A DNA stretch of 64,000 nucleotides, from NCBI RefSeq assembly GCF_007830125.1, contig NZ_VLLG01000005.1, forward strand, positions 186,001 through 250,000. Direction: 5' to 3'. Positions 8,096 to 17,122 of the stretch are shown one piece after another. Position 1 is the stretch's first letter. Each line of letters opens with the position of its first letter. The notes under the pieces are model-generated. The model did no database searches, was not told the DNA's origin, and was given only the letters and a program-made list of their open reading frames with translations. Made by a program: the position numbers and the translations under genes. Source of the stretch: Chitinophaga japonensis. Lineage in GTDB: Bacteria; Bacteroidota; Bacteroidia; Chitinophagales; Chitinophagaceae.

Positions 8096-8610
8096 TGTTT
8101 TAAAAGGTCAGTTTCATGTTTCAGCGCATCCACCAGCGGTGTGATATGCTCCCGCTTTACATCATTGTAATCTGTTACGGATATTTCGTCCTTGCTGCCT
8201 TTTGACAGCCGGGCGCCTATTTTCAGCAGCAGTTTGTCGCTCCAGCTCAGCTTGCTGAATTCAAGCTTGCCGGGGAAGAAATAGCAGCGGCATCTTTTAT
8301 AAATATCTTCCGGTATGCTGGCCTTGATATAACCGGTCAGCCTGGCCGTTTCTTCCGGCTTCGTGCCGGACACCAGGAACAGGAAAAGCTGCTTCCCGGC
8401 CAACAGTTCCCGGTGCCGGTATATCCAGTTGCGCAACTGCAGCTTACCGATATACACGCTGCTGCCCAGGATAATATATTCCGCTGCCAACAGTTGTTCC
8501 TTCATTTCGCTACCGGCCGGCTCTACTGCACAATCCAATGCCGCACCCAGCCATATGGCGTACTGGCGTGTGGCGCCGTACTTGCCTTTATAGATGATCA
8601 GCCCTTTCAT
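8092..8610 (-). CDS. Flavodoxin-domain protein (HemG-like)
   Basis: A 172-residue protein with a flavodoxin-like N-terminus (MKGLIIYKGKYGATRQYA, the FMN phosphate-loop region, then YIILGSSVYIGKL). It resembles the flavodoxin-domain family that includes the menaquinone-dependent protoporphyrinogen oxidase HemG. With hemN in the same regulon, a role in oxygen-independent haem synthesis is attractive but unproven; it could also be a general electron carrier. It sits between USP (9 bp upstream) and pfkB (4-bp overlap). Confidence 0.75.
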   Translation of the reverse strand: MKGLIIYKGKYGATRQYAIWLGAALDCAVEPAGSEMKEQLLAAEYIILGSSVYIGKLQLRNWIYRHRELLAGKQLFLFLVSGTKPEETARLTGYIKASIPEDIYKRCRCYFFPGKLEFSKLSWSDKLLLKIGARLSKGSKDEISVTDYNDVKREHITPLVDALKHETDLLKQ

Positions 8611-8619
8611 AAATATAAG

Positions 8620-9444
8620 TTAAGGATGGGTGATAAAAATGGGGATATCGGTGGTACGCAGCACACTGTCTGCATCGCTGCGGTGGAAGAAACGGGACAT
8701 CCGGCTTCTGCCGTAGGCGCCATAGGTTACGATGCAATCTCTCCTGTGCATGAGCAGCGCCAGCATTTCCGGCACCGGGTCGCCGTTCAGGATGGTGTAT
8801 CTTACCTCATCGTAGTGATGTTCCATATAGTCCTTGATGGAACTGTCCTTTGGCAGCTCGCTGTTGCCGCCTTCCGTTACATATATCACATTTACCGGCA
8901 TATCAGAGAGACCGGGAAACAGTTGGGAGAACTGCCGGATGGCGTACATGGAGGAAAAAGTGCCGTTATAGGAGAAGATCAGCTCTTTCAGGGGATGTAC
9001 CTTGTCCGGCAGTACCATTACGGGGCATTGCGCGTCTGCCAGCACATCTTTCACAAACTTCGGGGGATTGCTTTCGTACAGGAACGCAAAGGACGTGTTG
9101 TTGTTGATCAGCAGCAGATCCGCAAAACGGCTGGCGGCAATTACATCCGCTACCGGGAAACCGATGGTTTCGTATATCCTGATATCCTCGCCCCGGTTAT
9201 CACAGGCGCGGTATACCCTGTCCACATGCTCTTTTCTCAGCCTGCGTCTTTCCTCCATGCTTTCCCGCACGACCTGCTCATACTGGAAAGTGGAAGTGCT
9301 GGCCACCGGCACCTGTTGCCCTACAATATCTTCCAGCAGTACAATGGTCAGCCGTCCCTGGGCCTCTTTGGTGATATACAGGAAACTATCCAACTGGTCT
9401 TCGGAGAAGTGCATGGCGTCAATAGCCGCAATTATTTTTTTCAT
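8620..9444 (-). CDS. Universal stress protein, two UspA domains
   Basis: A 274-residue tandem UspA protein starting MKKIIAAIDAMHFSEDQLDSF. Domain 2 starts near residue 148 (KELIFSYNGTFSSMYAIRQF). The terminal loop GAYGRSRMSRFFHRS has Arg where the last Gly of the ATP motif is expected. It is the first gene of an operon with the flavodoxin-like gene and pfkB. The promoter at 9465-9529 predicts a leader of about 16 nt, supporting the ATG at 9444. Confidence 0.92.
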   Translation of the reverse strand: MKKIIAAIDAMHFSEDQLDSFLYITKEAQGRLTIVLLEDIVGQQVPVASTSTFQYEQVVRESMEERRRLRKEHVDRVYRACDNRGEDIRIYETIGFPVADVIAASRFADLLLINNNTSFAFLYESNPPKFVKDVLADAQCPVMVLPDKVHPLKELIFSYNGTFSSMYAIRQFSQLFPGLSDMPVNVIYVTEGGNSELPKDSSIKDYMEHHYDEVRYTILNGDPVPEMLALLMHRRDCIVTYGAYGRSRMSRFFHRSDADSVLRTTDIPIFITHP

Positions 9445-9464
9445 CGTGATTGGGTTTTATCCGG

Positions 9465-9529
9465 CTAAGTTACCGGCCAGCCCCGGCGGAAAGAATGACA
9501 CCGCTCAAAGCAGGCGCTGATTGTTGTCA
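9465..9529 (-). promoter_or_regulatory. FNR-type tandem-box promoter for USP-flavodoxin-pfkB
   Basis: Boxes TGATTGTTGTCA (9518-9529, distal) and TGACACCGCTCA (9496-9507, proximal) are 22 bp apart. The -7-like box TAACTTAG (9465-9472 read on the minus strand) is 23 bp from the proximal box. The element lies between the USP start and the end of hemN. Confidence 0.8.
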
Positions 9530-9538
9530 TGATGCTGT

Positions 9539-10897
9539 TTAGATAGCCGTACTGAACAATTGTGCTTCGGGCACTTTACGCCATAAACGGGCATCAAAGG
9601 CCATGCCTATATTGCGGATAAACGGGCGGCCTTCGGGGGTTACCTGTACCCTGCCAGGCCGTATTTCCACCAGCCCGTCCTTTTCCAGCTCCCGCAGCCG
9701 GTCCATGCTCTCCTGCAGGGCAATGCAGCGGATGCCCACAGGCTCCCAGGAGGTCTCAAACCGGCATAGCAGCGCCTGTATGTGCCGACGCAGCAGCAGG
9801 TCCTCCGCGTCCAGCAAATGTCCCCGCACTGCCGGCAGTGCACCATTGTTCACCATTTGTTGATAAGCAGCCACATTTTTTTCATTCTGCGCATACGCAT
9901 TCCAGCAATCGCTGATGGCGCTGGCGCCCAACCCCAGCAGCAGGGAGGTACGGGCGGCTGTATACCCCATGAAGTTACGGTGCAGGCTTCCTTTCCTGAA
10001 CGCGTCGTGCAATGCATTACCCGGCAGCGCAAAATGGTCCATACCAATCTCCGTATAGCCATGGGCGGTAAACAGCCGCTTGCCCAGCTCATACAGCGCG
10101 CGCTTCTCGTCATCGGCCGGCAGATCGGCTTCGGAGAACCGCCTTTGTCCCACTCCTTTTATCCAGGGCACATGGGCATAGCTGTAAAAGGAAATGCTGT
10201 CGGGCTGCAACTGCATGACCTGCTGCACGGTGCTTTCCATACCGGCCGGCGTTTGCAGCGGCAGGCCATATATCAGGTCAAAACCTATGGAGGAAAATCC
10301 CACCGCCCTGGCGTTATGCACTACCGCTGCCAGCGTTTCATAAGGCTGTATGCGGTTAATAACGTACTGCACCCGTTCATCCAGGTCCTGCACGCCCAGG
10401 CTGATTCGCCGGAAACCCAGGCTGTATAGCATTTCCAGGTGCGCAGGGGTGGTATTATTGGGATGGGCTTCAAAACCAAGCACCGCATCCGGCAGCAGCT
10501 CGGCGCTCCCGTAAATACCATCCAGCAGCTCTGCCAGGTGGCCGGGACTGAAAAAAGCGGGCGTACCGCCGCCCAGGTGGATCTCCCGTATGCGCGGCTT
10601 CTCACCGAACAACTGCAGGTACAACTGCCATTCTTTTAACAGCGCACGGATATAGGGCGCTTCCACGGCGTGATTCACGGTGATGTGCTTGTTGCACCCA
10701 CAATACATGCACAGGCTTTCACAGAAAGGCAGGTGTATGTACAGGCTGATGCCGTCTTTTTCATTGGCAGCCCGGAAAGCGCCCTGCAGCCGGTGTTCCC
10801 AGTCCTGCACGGTAAAACGCGCCGTATCCCAGTAAGGCACTGTGGGATAGCTGGTATAGCGGGGGGCCGCTACATTATATTTCTGAATGAGGTTCAT
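9539..10897 (-). CDS. hemN: Oxygen-independent coproporphyrinogen III oxidase (radical SAM)
   Basis: A 452-residue radical-SAM enzyme that decarboxylates coproporphyrinogen III to protoporphyrinogen IX without O2. The iron-sulfur cluster motif is at C59, C63 and C66, followed by C68 (PFCESLCMYCGCNK), with the HemN-typical start YNVAAPRYTSYPTVPYW and the HLGGGTPAF segment. Length matches HemN (about 450) rather than the shorter HemW-like proteins. It is the last gene of the cco cluster, 8 bp after the TauE-like gene, so it should be induced with the oxidase that needs its haem. The same coupling of hemN to cbb3 genes is known from FixK/FNR regulons in Proteobacteria. Confidence 0.95.
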   Translation of the reverse strand: MNLIQKYNVAAPRYTSYPTVPYWDTARFTVQDWEHRLQGAFRAANEKDGISLYIHLPFCESLCMYCGCNKHITVNHAVEAPYIRALLKEWQLYLQLFGEKPRIREIHLGGGTPAFFSPGHLAELLDGIYGSAELLPDAVLGFEAHPNNTTPAHLEMLYSLGFRRISLGVQDLDERVQYVINRIQPYETLAAVVHNARAVGFSSIGFDLIYGLPLQTPAGMESTVQQVMQLQPDSISFYSYAHVPWIKGVGQRRFSEADLPADDEKRALYELGKRLFTAHGYTEIGMDHFALPGNALHDAFRKGSLHRNFMGYTAARTSLLLGLGASAISDCWNAYAQNEKNVAAYQQMVNNGALPAVRGHLLDAEDLLLRRHIQALLCRFETSWEPVGIRCIALQESMDRLRELEKDGLVEIRPGRVQVTPEGRPFIRNIGMAFDARLWRKVPEAQLFSTAI

Positions 10898-10905
10898 AAT
10901 GGTAT

Positions 10906-11622
10906 TTATTTATGACAACAACGTTCCACTACTTTGGGAGCGTCCGGATGCATGGAAGGACTGATATAGGGGATGCCAAGATTCATGCCGCGCATGATCA
11001 GCAGCAACCCCATGGCAGTGATCACTACCGGTACCAGCCGTTTTACACGATTGCGCAACTGCAGGCTGATGAGATGGCGGGCGCCGGTCACGGCGGCCAT
11101 AGCCGGCAGGGTGCCGGCCCCGAAAGCAGCCATGAACAGGGCCCCTTCATAAGCGTGCGCGGTAGCCAGGGAGCCGGCTATGCCTAGGTACACCAGTCCG
11201 CAGGGCAGCAAGCCATTGAAAAAACCGATCGCGTACAGGGTGCTGAACTGCTGCCTGTGCAGCAGGCGGCCCAGCACCTTCCGCACGCCGCCGGTGAGCC
11301 AGCCAATACGCGCTGCTACCGGCATATGCCGGCCGGCCACATACTGCAAGACCACGATCAGCAACAACACGGTCCCCAGTGCAATAGACAGCCACTGTTG
11401 CAGCCCGCCCAGGTAGAACTGCCGCCCCAGCCAGCCGAAAAACAATCCCAGCAAGGCATAGGAAGTGATACGTCCTCCATTGTACAATAGGATGCCGGCC
11501 ATTTTACGGCCACCTGCCAGGTGCTGTACCGGCAATGCCAACGCAATAGGGCCGCACATGCCAATGCAATGAAAACTGCCCAGAAAACCCAGTGAGAGGG
11601 CGGATAAAACAAGTGGCCACAT
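10906..11622 (-). CDS. TauE/SafE-like membrane protein of the cco cluster
   Basis: A 238-residue multi-pass membrane protein starting MWPLVLSALSLGFLGSFHCIGMCGPIALALP. The HCIGMCGP motif in the first segment is the signature of the short sulfite-exporter TauE/SafE-like (UreH/DsbD-type) proteins that accompany cbb3 oxidase genes, where they are suspected to move copper or another metal for oxidase assembly. About six hydrophobic segments can be seen. It lies 1 bp after ccoH and 8 bp before hemN. Metal and direction of transport are not deducible. Confidence 0.85.
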   Translation of the reverse strand: MWPLVLSALSLGFLGSFHCIGMCGPIALALPVQHLAGGRKMAGILLYNGGRITSYALLGLFFGWLGRQFYLGGLQQWLSIALGTVLLLIVVLQYVAGRHMPVAARIGWLTGGVRKVLGRLLHRQQFSTLYAIGFFNGLLPCGLVYLGIAGSLATAHAYEGALFMAAFGAGTLPAMAAVTGARHLISLQLRNRVKRLVPVVITAMGLLLIMRGMNLGIPYISPSMHPDAPKVVERCCHK

Positions 11623-11623
11623 T

Positions 11624-12061
11624 TTAATTAATTATTAATTCGCTTTCCTGAAAATAGGGCCTGCCATCCATCTCCCATTGCAGCTTCACCTGGTAACGCC
11701 CGGCAATGAAGCGCGCACGGTCCATTACCAGCCGGCCCTGCTCATCCATTTGTAAAGGCACAGAAAGGTCCTTCCCCGCATCTGCAGGACGGTAAAACAG
11801 TACCCGGCCCTCGAGCGAACGGCCGTGCAGCTCGCCGGGGAACAACAGCTCCACGCGGTTGCCGGCCTGCGTTACTTTCACCGGCGCCGACAAGCGGGCG
11901 GCATTCTCCCGGCCGTCTATTACCTCCTGGTATCGCAGCTCCGCCGCATAGTAATCCGGCGTAACCATGTCTATGCGGGTACGCATGCTTTTGATCACCA
12001 GCGTCAGCATGCCGGCGGCAAATAGTATGAATACAATAATGATCTTGTAACCCCAGTTCAT
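11624..12061 (-). CDS. ccoH: FixH/CcoH family protein
   Basis: A 145-residue membrane-anchored protein: one N-terminal transmembrane segment (YKIIIVFILFAAGMLTLVIKS) followed by the conserved DYYAAELRYQEVIDGRENAARL region and a beta-rich periplasmic domain. FixH/CcoH takes part in late assembly of cbb3 oxidase, probably bridging CcoI-CcoS and the core subunits. Placement between ccoG and the TauE-like gene is canonical. The length is close to the usual size for the family. Confidence 0.9.
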   Translation of the reverse strand: MNWGYKIIIVFILFAAGMLTLVIKSMRTRIDMVTPDYYAAELRYQEVIDGRENAARLSAPVKVTQAGNRVELLFPGELHGRSLEGRVLFYRPADAGKDLSVPLQMDEQGRLVMDRARFIAGRYQVKLQWEMDGRPYFQESELIIN

Positions 12062-12082
12062 AATGATGAAATATTTTGTTTG

Positions 12083-13486
12083 TTAATGACTACCGGCTGC
12101 TACCGGCCCCAGGAAAGTGGTCTTCAACTGTCCCACTTTTTGATGGCCGGCATACATGGTGATATGCACGGTGGATTTGCGCCGGGTGATGGCCTGGCGC
12201 GGCAGCACAATAAAGAATGTGCCTTCTCCCTGCCCGTCTGCCTTCACCGGCACCCGGTCATGGCCTACCATGATCAACTGCCCTCCTGCGTCGGTAAGGC
12301 GCAATTGCAGTTGCAGGTTATGCGCCGTTTTATTGACCAGCTTGATGCGGTACAGGTTGGAAACGCTGTCCACTCCCCGCTCCTGGTACAGCATGCCAGC
12401 CGCGCGCATTACGGTGCCGCTTACCGGCTGCCGGCTCAGCAGCAGGTAGCCGATAGCGCCCAGTATGGCGGTCAGCACCAGGGTATACACCTTCAAGCGC
12501 GGTGTAAAGCGCAGCGGCTGCTTCTCCGCAATCCCATTCTCAGAGGCGTACCGGATCAGGCCTTTGGGCAGGCCGGTTTTCTCCATCATGAAATTGCAGG
12601 CGTCTATGCAGGCGGTGCAGTTCACGCACTCCAGTTGCGTGCCGTTCCGGATATCAATACCCGTAGGGCATACTTTTACGCACTGCATACAGTCAATGCA
12701 GTCGCCAATCTGCCGCTCCTCGTTCTTTTTGAATTTTCCCCGCGGCTCTCCCCGCCTGTAGTCATAGGCTACTATCACGGAGTTCCGGTCCAGCAGCACG
12801 CCCTGCAAACGCCCGTAGGGGCATACGGTCGTGCATACCTGTTCCCGCATAAAGGCGAACACGCCATAGAACACCCCGGAGAAAGCGACAATTGTAATGA
12901 AGCCGCCTACATGCGCGGACAATGGGTCGCGCACAATATGCCCCAGTTCCTTCATGCTGATGATATAGGCCAGGAAAATATTAGCGATCCCGAAAGAGAG
13001 CGCAAAGAACAGGATATGCTTGAACGCTTTTTTGCGCACCTTGTCTGCGGTCCAGGGACCTTTGTTCAGCAGGCGCTGTGCAGCGGCATCGCCTTCTATC
13101 CAGTATTCTATACGGCGGAAAAGCATTTCCATAAAGATGGTCTGCGGACAGGCCCAGCCGCAAAAAAGCCGCCCGAAGGCCATGGTGAACAGCGCAATGA
13201 ACAGGATGAACGCCATCATGGCCAGTCCGAAGAGGAAAAAATCCTGCGGCCAGAAGATGGCGCCGAACAGGATGAATTTGCCCTCCACCACGTTGAACAT
13301 AAACAAGGGCCTGCCGTTTACCTGTATAAACGGCAGGCTGAAAAACAACACGAAGTATACATAACTCAGCATCACCCGGTAACGGTACAACTTCCCTTTG
13401 GGTTGTTGCACGTAGATCCAGTTGCGTTTCCCTTGTTTATCAACAGTGGCTATACTATCCCTGAACGTGTCTGCCTGTGCTTCCAT
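12083..13486 (-). CDS. ccoG: Cytochrome c oxidase accessory protein CcoG (FixG/RdxA)
   Basis: A 467-residue membrane ferredoxin-like protein. It has several N-terminal membrane segments, a CGWACPQTIFMEMLFRRIE motif, then two 4Fe-4S cluster motifs (CIDCMQCVKVCP and CVNCTACIDACN), another membrane segment and a C-terminal immunoglobulin-like domain. In Rhodobacter, CcoG reduces Cu(II) during cbb3 assembly; the same role is expected here. It follows ccoP by 5 bp in the cco operon. Confidence 0.93.
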   Translation of the reverse strand: MEAQADTFRDSIATVDKQGKRNWIYVQQPKGKLYRYRVMLSYVYFVLFFSLPFIQVNGRPLFMFNVVEGKFILFGAIFWPQDFFLFGLAMMAFILFIALFTMAFGRLFCGWACPQTIFMEMLFRRIEYWIEGDAAAQRLLNKGPWTADKVRKKAFKHILFFALSFGIANIFLAYIISMKELGHIVRDPLSAHVGGFITIVAFSGVFYGVFAFMREQVCTTVCPYGRLQGVLLDRNSVIVAYDYRRGEPRGKFKKNEERQIGDCIDCMQCVKVCPTGIDIRNGTQLECVNCTACIDACNFMMEKTGLPKGLIRYASENGIAEKQPLRFTPRLKVYTLVLTAILGAIGYLLLSRQPVSGTVMRAAGMLYQERGVDSVSNLYRIKLVNKTAHNLQLQLRLTDAGGQLIMVGHDRVPVKADGQGEGTFFIVLPRQAITRRKSTVHITMYAGHQKVGQLKTTFLGPVAAGSH

Positions 13487-13491
13487 GATCG

Positions 13492-14577
13492 TTATTCCAT
13501 TGTGCCCTGGGGTTCCTTGCCATCCGGCGGGTGGGTGCCCTGCAGGGTTTTAATAAAACTGGTGAGCTGCGCGATCTGTTTGGGAGAGAAATCATCCTTC
13601 CAGGCTTTCATCCCTTTTTCGGGCACACCGTATTTGATGGTGCTGAACACCTGGTTCACCTTACCCCCGTGCAGCCAGTAAGCATCGGTCAGGTTGGGGC
13701 CTACCATGCCCTGGCCGGCCGCGCCGTGACAAGCCGTACAGTTCACCGCGAACAATTTCTGCCCGCTGGCAATATCACCGGCATCTGTCAGCAGTTGCAC
13801 ATTATTTTCGTCAATATTATTGGCGGCATTGGCCAGGTATTCCTGCCGGGCGGCTTCGGCTTTCGCTTCCGCAATGGCCAGTTCCTCCAGTTGCAGGGGC
13901 GCGCTGTGCGATACATGGTATACCCACAGGTATATAACGGCAAAGCCTATACTGAAATAAAAGCCCCATTTCCACCAGGGAGGCGTTGGGTTGTTCAGCT
14001 CCCGGATACCGTCAAAATCATGTCCCATGTCCTGCTCCTGCTCGGAGGCAGCGTCCACGGTGCGGGTCTTGTTCAGCTTCTCCCACCAGCTAATGGAGGG
14101 TTTACCGGGCGCCGGCGCCGGTTTGGGCTTACGCTTGCGCTCAATGCCTACCAGGTGCCGCAGCATCCACAACAAGGCAAAAATGACCAGCAGCTCCAGG
14201 GAAATAACAGATACCAGCAGGTAAAAAGATACCGGCGACATCCCGCTGATCGTAGTGGCGGCAACGGCTGTTTGCGCCTGCGCTTCCTGTGCCATACCCG
14301 TATTGCTAAGCAACAGACCGGTGATGATAATACCGGTGGCCATGGCAGCCGCTCCTCCACCTCCTTTCTTCATGCGCTCACGATAAATATCCATGGCGCC
14401 TATCACGGCATTAGCCAGCACGGCAATCGCAATGAGCAAGCCGATAATTATGGCCAGCAGCAACTGCACTACCGGGTTGTCAAGGGCGCCGGGCGGCTTG
14501 GGCTGCCCCTGCGCCGCGGCCGGCAGCACAATGCACAGTAAAAATGTTGCAAACAGGTATAAAGACTTACGGTTCAT
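13492..14577 (-). CDS. ccoP: cbb3-type cytochrome c oxidase subunit CcoP (single haem c)
   Basis: A 361-residue protein with an N-terminal hydrophobic leader (FATFLLCIVLPAAAQ), several membrane segments (about residues 37-62, 80-92, 117-140 and 205-222), a WWEKLNKTRTVDAASEQEQDMGHDFDGI motif stretch typical of CcoP N-terminal domains, and one cytochrome c domain with CTACH at residues 280-284. Proteobacterial CcoP has two c-type haem sites; only one CxxCH exists here. The extra N-terminal membrane region looks like a fusion or extension. It passes electrons to CcoO/CcoN. Confidence 0.92.
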   Translation of the reverse strand: MNRKSLYLFATFLLCIVLPAAAQGQPKPPGALDNPVVQLLLAIIIGLLIAIAVLANAVIGAMDIYRERMKKGGGGAAAMATGIIITGLLLSNTGMAQEAQAQTAVAATTISGMSPVSFYLLVSVISLELLVIFALLWMLRHLVGIERKRKPKPAPAPGKPSISWWEKLNKTRTVDAASEQEQDMGHDFDGIRELNNPTPPWWKWGFYFSIGFAVIYLWVYHVSHSAPLQLEELAIAEAKAEAARQEYLANAANNIDENNVQLLTDAGDIASGQKLFAVNCTACHGAAGQGMVGPNLTDAYWLHGGKVNQVFSTIKYGVPEKGMKAWKDDFSPKQIAQLTSFIKTLQGTHPPDGKEPQGTME

Positions 14578-14589
14578 ACGGTAACTGGT

Positions 14590-14769
14590 TTATAGCACTT
14601 GTGTATTATCATTATCCAGGGGAATGCGGCTGTTGTGCGCAATGGTCCTTTTATCTGCTTTCAGCGCCCACAGGGAGGCCAGCAGGAAAAAAGCGGTAAA
14701 CAGCACCAGGGATACCATCGGGTACAGGCTTACGCCATCGATGCTCTGCAGGTAGTTAATGAATTTCAT
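14590..14769 (-). CDS. ccoQ: CcoQ-like small subunit
   Basis: A 59-residue product starting MKFINYLQSIDGVSLYPMVS with one hydrophobic segment (VSLVLFTAFFLLASLWALKA) and a polar tail ending NTQVL. It starts inside the end of ccoNO (14-bp overlap) and stops 12 bp before ccoP. Size, single membrane span and position match CcoQ/FixQ, which stabilises the cbb3 complex. Sequence conservation in this family is low, so the assignment rests mostly on position. Confidence 0.8.
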   Translation of the reverse strand: MKFINYLQSIDGVSLYPMVSLVLFTAFFLLASLWALKADKRTIAHNSRIPLDNDNTQVL

Positions 14770-16909
14770 CTTGTTCTTCTTTTGCCATTAAAGATTTTTT
14801 CGGTTCGCCTTTGATATCTTTCCCGATCCTTTGCAGGTAGGCGATCAGCGCCACTATTTCCCGGTCGGGCAGCGTTTCCAGCTTATCGTTCTTCAGGGAG
14901 GCCGTTATTTCCCTGGCCTGCTTTTCCAGGTCGGCGTTGGCCTGCAGCTCGTAATTATGCGGGTAAGGCACGCCCAGTTTGCGCATGGCATGGATCATGG
15001 CCGGTGTCTTCGCTTTATCTATGCGGTCGTCCAGCAACCAGGGATAGGCGGGCATGATAGAGCCGGGCGACATGGACGTCGGGTCCAGCATGTGATTGTA
15101 GTGCCAGCTATCGGGATACTTGCCGCCTATACGCGCCAGGTCGGGACCGGTACGCTTGGACCCCCACTGGAAGGGATGGTCGTATACAAACTCGCCTGCT
15201 TTGGAATATTCCCCGTAACGGGCCACTTCATCGCGGAAGGGCCGTACCATCTGCGAGTGACAGGTGTAGCATCCTTCGCGGATGTACACATCGCGCCCGT
15301 GCAGTTCCAGGGGCGTGTAAGGCTTTACGCTGCTGATGGTGGGGATATTGCTGCGCACCAGGAAAGTGGGCACCATCTCAAAGATGCCGCCTATGCCTAC
15401 TACGATCAGGCTGAAGACGGTCATTTGCACCGGCCTTCTTTCAATCCAGTTATGCCAGTGCGTTTTGCCGTATACCGGTATCACTTTGGGCAGGGGCGCT
15501 GCCTCTGCAGGCTCATTGGCCACAAAGGTGCCGCGGCGCACTGTTTTCGCCAGGTTCACGATCATCAGCACCATACCGCACAGGTATAAGGTACCGCCCA
15601 GGCCGCGCAGCGCGTACATGGGCACAATAGTAGTTACCGTTTCCAGGAACTGGTATTTGAGCTGTCCTTCCCCGGTAAAGGCTTTCCACATCATGCTTTG
15701 GGTAAAGGCCGCCCAGTACATGGGGATCACGTAAAAGATGATGCCCAGGGTGCCCAGCCAGAAGTGCGTGTTGGCCCATTTGCGGGAATAGAGCTGGGTG
15801 GAGAAAAGACGGGGCATCAGCCAATACAGGATGCCAAAGGTGAGGAAACCGTTCCAGCCCAATGCACCTACGTGCACATGCGCAATGGTCCAGTCGGTGA
15901 AATGGCTCACAGCGTTCACGTTCTTGAGCGACAGCATAGGCCCCTCAAAAGTGGCCATCCCGTAACAGGTAAGCGCTACTACGAAGAATTTCAGGATCGC
16001 GTCTTCCCTTACCCGGTCCCATGCGCCGCGCAGGGTGAGCAGGCCGTTCAGCATGCCGCCCCAGGAAGGCGCAATGAGCATGATAGAGAATACCGTGCCC
16101 AGGGACTGCGCCCATTCCGGCAGGGACGTATATAACAGGTGGTGCGGACCGGCCCATATGTAGATGAATATGAGCGCCCAGAAGTGTATGATGGACCAGC
16201 GGTAGGAATAAACCGGGCGGTTAGCGGCCTTGGGTATAAAATAGTACATCAGGCCCAGGTAGGGCGTGGTCAGGAAAAAGGCCACGGCGTTATGCCCGTA
16301 CCACCATTGCACCAGCGCGTCCTGCACACCGGCATACCAACTGTAGCTTTTGAACAGCGACACCGGCATCTCGAAAGAGTTTACGATGTGCAGCATGGCC
16401 ACGGCCACCCAGGTGCCGATGTAAAACCAGATGGCCACATACAGGTGGGCCTCCCGGCGGCGCAGGATGGTGCCCAGCATGTTGGCTCCGAATATCACCC
16501 ATACTACGGTAATGGCTATGTCAAAAGGCCATTCCAGCTCGGCATACTCCTTGCCGGTGGTATAGCCCATGAGCAGGGTCAGCGCGCCGCCGGCAATAAT
16601 GGCCTGCCAGCCCCAGAAATGCAGCTTGCTCAGCAGGTCGCTGTACATACGGGTCTTACACAGGCGCTGCAGGGAATAATAAACGCCCATAAAAATGCCA
16701 TTGCCCACAAAGGCAAAGATCACGGCATTGGTATGCACCGGCCGCAGGCGGCCAAAAGTAGTAGGCGCATAGTCCAGGTTGAGCTGAGGAATGGCCAGCG
16801 ACAAGGCTATCCACAGCCCGGCCAGCATGCCTGCCAGTCCCCATCCTACAGTGGCGTAGGCAAACCATTTTACCGTGCGGTTGTCATAAGAGAATTTTTC
16901 GAGCGACAT
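14756..16909 (-). CDS. ccoNO: Fused cbb3 oxidase subunits I and II (CcoN-CcoO)
   Basis: A 717-residue fusion. The first 480 or so residues are CcoN: about twelve membrane segments and conserved histidines for haem b, haem b3 and CuB (HTNAVIFAFVGNGIF, WWYGHNAVAFFLT, AGPHHLLYTSLPEW, HVHVGALGWNGF). After a linker with one membrane segment comes CcoO with the haem c motif REGCYTCHSQMVRPF and downstream MDPTS-type methionine-rich stretches. CcoN and CcoO are separate genes in Proteobacteria; the fusion is a recognised Bacteroidota form. It is the high-affinity terminal oxidase for low oxygen, in the inner membrane. It starts 8 bp after ccoS. Confidence 0.95.
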   Translation of the reverse strand: MSLEKFSYDNRTVKWFAYATVGWGLAGMLAGLWIALSLAIPQLNLDYAPTTFGRLRPVHTNAVIFAFVGNGIFMGVYYSLQRLCKTRMYSDLLSKLHFWGWQAIIAGGALTLLMGYTTGKEYAELEWPFDIAITVVWVIFGANMLGTILRRREAHLYVAIWFYIGTWVAVAMLHIVNSFEMPVSLFKSYSWYAGVQDALVQWWYGHNAVAFFLTTPYLGLMYYFIPKAANRPVYSYRWSIIHFWALIFIYIWAGPHHLLYTSLPEWAQSLGTVFSIMLIAPSWGGMLNGLLTLRGAWDRVREDAILKFFVVALTCYGMATFEGPMLSLKNVNAVSHFTDWTIAHVHVGALGWNGFLTFGILYWLMPRLFSTQLYSRKWANTHFWLGTLGIIFYVIPMYWAAFTQSMMWKAFTGEGQLKYQFLETVTTIVPMYALRGLGGTLYLCGMVLMIVNLAKTVRRGTFVANEPAEAAPLPKVIPVYGKTHWHNWIERRPVQMTVFSLIVVGIGGIFEMVPTFLVRSNIPTISSVKPYTPLELHGRDVYIREGCYTCHSQMVRPFRDEVARYGEYSKAGEFVYDHPFQWGSKRTGPDLARIGGKYPDSWHYNHMLDPTSMSPGSIMPAYPWLLDDRIDKAKTPAMIHAMRKLGVPYPHNYELQANADLEKQAREITASLKNDKLETLPDREIVALIAYLQRIGKDIKGEPKKSLMAKEEQDEIH

Positions 16910-16917
16910 AAGAAGAT

Positions 16918-17100
16918 CTATTGTTTTGTTATTGCGTTGTGTTGTTTTTCTTCGGTGGCCGGCGCGTCATCAAACAGGATACGGCGGGCCGGGGAGTAAT
17001 CATCCTCAAACTGGCCGCTCTTCACAGACCAGATGAAGGCCGCCAGGAAAGTGAGCCCTACCGTAAGGCTGGCTCCGAGTAATAATATGATGACACTCAT
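16918..17100 (-). CDS. ccoS: cbb3 oxidase assembly protein CcoS
   Basis: A 60-residue protein: one membrane segment (MSVIILLLGASLTVGLTFLAAFIW) followed by the family motif SVKSGQFEDDYSPARRILFDD. CcoS is needed for insertion of the redox cofactors of cbb3 oxidase. It is the first gene of the main cco transcript, with an FNR-type promoter at 17123-17187 just upstream, overlapping the end of ccoI. Confidence 0.93.
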   Translation of the reverse strand: MSVIILLLGASLTVGLTFLAAFIWSVKSGQFEDDYSPARRILFDDAPATEEKQHNAITKQ

Positions 17101-17122
17101 GGTTATATTGATTAGATGGTCA

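Noticed and set aside
12080..13681. 533-codon plus-strand frame over ccoG
   Set aside because: Composition mirrors the complement of ccoG, whose cysteine clusters are unmistakable.
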